DNA of 64,000 bases from Pasteurellaceae bacterium (lineage in GTDB: Bacteria > Pseudomonadota > Gammaproteobacteria > Enterobacterales > Pasteurellaceae): assembly GCA_030528525.1 (NCBI GenBank), contig JAUMYT010000010.1:1-64000 (forward strand). Direction: 5' to 3'. Each line of letters begins with the position of its first letter. Positions within the stretch are counted from its first letter, which is position 1. Position numbers and translations under genes: made by a program. This document shows positions 62,042-64,000 of this stretch, piece by piece. The notes below the pieces were generated by a model that saw nothing but the letters and a program-made list of their open reading frames with translations, was not told where the DNA came from and ran no database searches.

Positions 62042-63559
62042 TTATAAATATTTTGCGGCAAGTTGCAGAATCTCTTCTTGAGATGTCTGGGCAGTTTCAA
62101 CTATGCCAGCGACTTTACCGTTGCTCATAACTAAAATGCGGTCGGTGACCCCAAGCAGCTCAGGCATTTCCGATGAAATCATAATAATGCCTTTGTCTTT
62201 TTGAGCCAGTTGCATAATCAGCTGATAAATTTCATATTTTGCCCCGATGTCGATCCCACGGGTCGGCTCATCGAGCATTAAAATATCAGGTTGAGTGAGC
62301 AACCAACGCCCAATCACGACCTTTTGCTGGTTACCGCCCGAGAGCGATCCAATACTGGTTTTGTGCGATGGCGTTTTCACGTTCATTGAATCGATCACCC
62401 ATTGCGTATCGCTTTTCATCTTCTTGTTGCTGAGTAAGCCCAACGAGCTGATGTAGGATTTCATATTGGAAATCAATGAGTTAAATTCAATGCTCAGGTT
62501 TGCATAAATTCCTGTGGAACGGCGTTCTTCGGTTACCAACGCAAAGCCGTTGTTGATCGCTTCCAAGGCAGTTTTGTTCCGCATCTCTTTGCCGTTGAGC
62601 TTCACGCTGCCTGATTTTTTCTCACGCACACCGAAAATGGTTTCCACAATGTCGGTACGTTTTGCCCCCACTAAGCCTGCGATGCCAAGAATTTCGCCTT
62701 TACGCAACTCAAAGCTGACATCTTGAATGGAAGGTTGATTGAGTGCCGTTAAATTTTGCACTTCTAAAATCACTTCTTTCGGGGTGTTGGTTTTTGGTGG
62801 GAAACGTTGGGTCAGCTCACGTCCTACCATCATTGCCACAATGCTGTCCATTGTGCAATCTTTCACTGGCACGGTGTTGATCCATTTACCGTCACGCAAA
62901 ATGGTAATTTCATCACAAATTTTGAAAATTTCGTCCATTTTGTGCGAAATATAGATAATGCCACAGCCACGCTGTTTTAGCTTATCAATGATTTTGAACA
63001 GATGTTCCACTTCTTTTTCAGACAGCGAAGACGTTGGCTCGTCCATAATCACGATTTTAGCGTTATAAGAGAAGGCTTTGGCGATCTCAATCATCTGCAT
63101 TTGCGAAACAGACAAATTCGCCACTTTCTCTTTTGGATCAACGTTAATATCTAATTCATCAAAAATCGCTTTAGTATCGCGATACATTTTGGCGTGATCA
63201 ACAAACATTCCCTTGAGCGGATAACGTCCGAGCCATAGGTTATCCATTACATTCCGTTGGCGGACGAGATTTAATTCTTGGTGCACCATCGAAATCCCAT
63301 TTTCAAGGGCTTCTTTCGATGTCTTAAAATTAACCGGCTTTCCTAAAAACAGAATTTCGCCTTCATCTTTGGCGTAAATTCCAAATAAACATTTGAGTAA
63401 GGTCGATTTGCCCGCCCCGTTTTCGCCCATTAAGGCGTGAACAGAGTGCGATTTGACGGTTAAATTTGCATTATCAAGGGCTTTTACCCCTGGGAAGGTT
63501 TTGCTGACATTTTTCATTGTCAGTAGCACTTGGCTATCTTGAATTGTGTGATCTGTCAT
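62042..63559 (-). CDS. mglA: galactose/methylgalactoside import ATPase
   Basis: Powers galactose import. 505 residues from the ATG at 63559 with AGAGG upstream. Two ABC modules: Walker [17 protein letters not shown] near 45, Walker [12 protein letters not shown] near 170; in the second half [15 protein letters not shown] and [12 protein letters not shown] near 415. Follows mglB after a UUCG hairpin. Confidence 0.96.
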   Translation of the reverse strand: MTDHTIQDSQVLLTMKNVSKTFPGVKALDNANLTVKSHSVHALMGENGAGKSTLLKCLFGIYAKDEGEILFLGKPVNFKTSKEALENGISMVHQELNLVRQRNVMDNLWLGRYPLKGMFVDHAKMYRDTKAIFDELDINVDPKEKVANLSVSQMQMIEIAKAFSYNAKIVIMDEPTSSLSEKEVEHLFKIIDKLKQRGCGIIYISHKMDEIFKICDEITILRDGKWINTVPVKDCTMDSIVAMMVGRELTQRFPPKTNTPKEVILEVQNLTALNQPSIQDVSFELRKGEILGIAGLVGAKRTDIVETIFGVREKKSGSVKLNGKEMRNKTALEAINNGFALVTEERRSTGIYANLSIEFNSLISNMKSYISSLGLLSNKKMKSDTQWVIDSMNVKTPSHKTSIGSLSGGNQQKVVIGRWLLTQPDILMLDEPTRGIDIGAKYEIYQLIMQLAQKDKGIIMISSEMPELLGVTDRILVMSNGKVAGIVETAQTSQEEILQLAAKYL

Positions 63560-63580
63560 AGTCAAACCTCTAAAAACAAA

Positions 63581-63598
63581 GGGGAGGCGAACCTCCCC
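63581..63598 (-). promoter_or_regulatory. UUCG hairpin between mglB and mglA
   Basis: GGGGAGG TTCG CCTCCCC on the minus strand: a very stable tetraloop hairpin with no T run, likely protecting the mglB message and lowering mglA output. Confidence 0.75.
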
Positions 63599-63611
63599 CA
63601 ACAACATATTA

Positions 63612-64000
63612 TTATTTTAAGAATTCGGCAAGGTTGTCTTTATCAATGCCAACGTATGGGATACGCACCACACGATCTTTTAATTGCCATTGTGTACCTT
63701 CGGTTGCTGGTTTGCCAGCCGCTAAGTTGTTAGAGAGTTGAACAACCGCTTTACCTTGGCTCACACCGTCATTTAATACGGTACCCGCAATTTCGCCTTT
63801 TTGAACTAATTGCAATACTTCTGGTAACGCGTCCACGCCGAAGATTGGTAATTTTTTACCGTGTGCTTTGGTCGCTTCTAATGCACCCATTGCCATACCA
63901 TCGTTATTAGCGATGATCACTTCGATGTCTTTCGCTTTTGAGCTAGATAACCACGCATCGGTTTTATCTTTCGCAAGTGCTGCGTCCCACATACCCGTGT
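63612..64000 (-). CDS. mglB: galactose-binding protein, C-terminal part
   Basis: Partial, cut by the window end. The 126-plus residues match the C-terminal lobe of Mgl[41 protein letters not shown] and [17 protein letters not shown]. First gene of mglBAC. Confidence 0.95.
   Translation of the reverse strand, partial: TGMWDAALAKDKTDAWLSSSKAKDIEVIIANNDGMAMGALEATKAHGKKLPIFGVDALPEVLQLVQKGEIAGTVLNDGVSQGKAVVQLSNNLAAGKPATEGTQWQLKDRVVRIPYVGIDKDNLAEFLK

Overview
The window fits a Pasteurellaceae genome of the Mannheimia/Actinobacillus pleuropneumoniae branch. The 9-mer ACAAGCGGT, the uptake signal of that branch, occurs nine times. Gene content and order (sap operon, glg operon, mgl operon, pdh cluster, metF, glyA, a full-length tyrR) also fit. 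I cannot name the species from sequence alone.

Positions 1 to about 19,180 are the right part of a P2-like prophage; its left end lies outside the window. Rightward late tail genes come first: sheath FI, tube FII, and E/E' with a GGGAAAG slippery site, then U and D. No tape-measure gene T lies between E' and U, where only repeats are found. A small toxin-like cassette sits between U and D. Next come leftward accessory genes (DUF3800, a coiled-coil protein, an excalibur-domain protein, a lipoprotein) and a CI-type repressor with tandem operators. The rightward early region follows: an Ogr-like activator, several small unknown genes, a DNA methyltransferase, the HUH replication protein gpA, an RdgC-like protein, a DUF6378-like protein and an AlpA-like regulator. 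A second toxin-like cassette and a P4-type integrase end the prophage beside tRNA-Cys and tRNA-Gly.

From 19,500 to 64,000 the DNA is ordinary chromosome: metF; a TbpB-like surface lipoprotein; nth and a TSUP permease; glnE, cutC, yccA, tusE; aroG and tyrA; glgBXCA; purE, ansA and a frameshifted purK; aceE, aceF, lpdA; a DUF2310 protein; glyA; tyrR; sapABC, a KilA-N gene and sapD (no sapF); parC; a SET-type exporter; mglC, mglA and part of mglB. Several regulons connect: TyrR is encoded here and a TyrR-like box precedes aroG; PurR-like boxes precede purE and glyA; MetJ-like boxes precede metF.

Two things stand out. First, two related cassettes (about 3.24-3.69 kb and 17.27-17.74 kb) each encode a hydrophobic micro-peptide of 20-24 residues, an opposing antisense RNA with its own promoter and terminator, and a small ribbon-helix-helix-like protein. 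The second peptide closely resembles E. coli Ibs toxins. Second, more than 20 copies of a roughly 36-base repeat (core ACAAGGGGGTGAGA, then a TGCAAAAT block) are scattered in both orientations between and inside genes. It looks like a variant of the uptake signal. It is translated in at least six proteins, giving unrelated proteins such as GlnE and phage gpA the same short peptide.
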